From contig SKFX01000051.1 of the NCBI GenBank assembly GCA_007117775.1, positions 1-5,903 of the forward strand: 5,903 nt of DNA. Reading direction: 5' to 3'. Below the pieces are notes generated by a model that was not told the DNA's origin, searched no databases, and saw only the letters and a list, made by a program, of their open reading frames with translations. This document shows, in pieces, positions 4,935-5,903 of the stretch (position 1 is its first letter; each line of letters opens with the position of its first letter). The DNA comes from Ilumatobacteraceae bacterium (GTDB lineage: Bacteria; Actinomycetota; Acidimicrobiia; Acidimicrobiales; Ilumatobacteraceae). A program made the translations under genes and the position numbers.

Positions 4935-5903
4935 TCAGCCGTCGGCGACTTTGCGGCGCACGATGTTGAGCGCTGAGCCCGCCTTGAACCACTCGACTTG
5001 CTCATCGCTGAAGGTGTGGGTCGCCTCGAACTCCTCGGTCGAGCCGTCGGTGCGCGCGATCCGACAGCGGACCGGCTCGCCGGGAACCGGGGGCAGGCCG
5101 AGCACGCTGATGCGATCGGTCTCGCCGATGCGGTCATAGGTGTCGGGATCGGCGAAGGTGAGCGGTACGAGGCCCTGCTTTTTCAGGTTGGTCTCGTGGA
5201 TGCGGGCGAAGGAACGGGCGAAGATCGCCACACCGCCGCGAAAGCGGGGCTCCATGGCGGCGTGTTCACGCGATGATCCCTCGCCATAGTTGCGATCGCC
5301 GATCGCACACCATGAGATCCCGGCCTCGGAGTAGCGGCGGGCGATATCTGGGAATGAGCGGGTCTCACCATCGGTGATGTCGAGACCCTCGCCGGTGGCG
5401 CCAGTGAAGGCGTTGACGACGCCCAAGAACAGGTTCTGTGAGATGTTCTCGAGATGGCCGCGGTACTTCAACCATGGTCCGGCCGCTGAGATGTGGTCGG
5501 TGGTGCATTTGCCGTCGGCCTTCATCAGCACCGGCAGCTCCACGAGGTCCTCGCCGTTCCAGGCTGCGAACGGCTCGAGCAGTTGCAGGCGGTCGCTGGT
5601 CGGGTCGACCGCGACCTCGACGCCCGAGCGATCAGCGGGCGGCGGGGTGTAGGTCTCCTCACCGGGGTCATAACCGCTCGCGGGAAGGATCTCACCGACG
5701 GGCGCATCGAGTCGAACCTCGGTGCCATCGTCGGCGATCAGTGCATCGGTGAGCGGGTCGAAGTCCAGGCGGCCGGCGAGCGCGAGCGCCATGACGGTAT
5801 CGGGCGAGGTCACGAAGCTGAGCGTGTTGGCCGAGCCGTCGTTGCGCTTGGGGAAGTTGCGGTTATAGGAGTTGACGATGGTGTTGGGAGCGCCGGTGAT
5901 CGA
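4935..5903 (-). CDS. Aconitate hydratase, mitochondrial-like type, C-terminal part (5' truncated by window)
   Basis: The frame is open from the window edge and gives the last 322 residues of an aconitase, the TCA-cycle enzyme that interconverts citrate and isocitrate through cis-aconitate. The fragment starts with NTIVNSYNRNFPKRNDG, holding the equivalents of pig mitochondrial Asn446, Arg447 and Arg452 (fragment 14, 15, 20). The swivel domain follows: TTDHISAAGPWLKYRGH supplies Asp568, Ser571 and Arg580 (fragment 136, 139, 148), and GEGSSREHAAMEPR supplies Ser642, Ser643 and Arg644 (fragment 210-212). It ends HTFSDEQVEWFKAGSALN, as mitochondrial aconitases do. The iron-sulfur cysteines lie upstream, outside the window. 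The GTG at 5811-5813 is an internal Val codon, not a start: homology continues through it to the edge. The nitroreductase gene follows 5 bp after the stop. Confidence 0.97.
   Translation of the reverse strand, partial: SITGAPNTIVNSYNRNFPKRNDGSANTLSFVTSPDTVMALALAGRLDFDPLTDALIADDGTEVRLDAPVGEILPASGYDPGEETYTPPPADRSGVEVAVDPTSDRLQLLEPFAAWNGEDLVELPVLMKADGKCTTDHISAAGPWLKYRGHLENISQNLFLGVVNAFTGATGEGLDITDGETRSFPDIARRYSEAGISWCAIGDRNYGEGSSREHAAMEPRFRGGVAIFARSFARIHETNLKKQGLVPLTFADPDTYDRIGETDRISVLGLPPVPGEPVRCRIARTDGSTEEFEATHTFSDEQVEWFKAGSALNIVRRKVADG

Noticed and set aside
4930..4992. N-terminal extension of the nitroreductase to the ATG at 4992
   Set aside because: The added 21 residues are inside the aconitase coding region and unlike the family's N-terminus. 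The ATG at 4929 matches family starts and gives normal operon spacing.
5811..5813. GTG as start of the aconitase ORF
   Set aside because: The aconitase reading frame and its active-site segment NSYNRNFPKRNDG continue upstream of this codon to the window edge, so it is an internal valine.

Overview
This is a GC-rich window with densely packed genes on both strands. Its content points to an actinobacterium. The carboxyltransferase and the HAD-acyltransferase fusion are of actinobacterial type, Shine-Dalgarno sequences are weak or absent with several starts that look leaderless, and the intergenic region at about 2609-2720 matches the architecture of the actinobacterial 6C RNA. The genus cannot be named from the sequence. 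The aconitase is of the mitochondrial-like type, which suggests a lineage away from the well-studied model actinobacteria, but this is inference.

Layout from left to right. Bases 1-141 hold the 3' end of an unidentified plus-strand gene. A strong bulged hairpin separates it from a convergent minus-strand gene (188-1531) for a short acyl-CoA carboxylase carboxyltransferase (beta) subunit. Upstream of that, on the same strand, is a LysR-type regulator (1599-2537). Bases 2538-2802 carry a divergent control region, a predicted 6C-type small RNA of about 110 nt on the plus strand (two hairpins with CCCCCC in the loops, then a terminator), and the start of a plus-strand gene (2803-4230) for a HAD phosphatase fused to a PlsC-type acyltransferase. 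That gene converges, with a 24-bp gap and a small hairpin, on a minus-strand pair. The pair is a nitroreductase-fold flavoprotein (4255-4929) lying 5 bp behind the 3' end of a truncated aconitase gene (4935 to the window edge), and the two are probably cotranscribed.

Functionally this is core metabolism plus lipid chemistry: the TCA cycle (aconitase), malonyl- or methylmalonyl-CoA type carboxylation (carboxyltransferase) and phospholipid acylation (PlsC domain). No biotin carboxylase or biotin carrier gene is present, so the carboxyltransferase must use a partner encoded elsewhere. The most interesting element is the small RNA between the regulator and the HAD-PlsC gene. It is a known RNA class rather than a new system, but its setting (a regulator promoter back-to-back with it, and G-runs around the next start codon) is worth testing. 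I saw no mobile element, CRISPR array, tRNA or rRNA.
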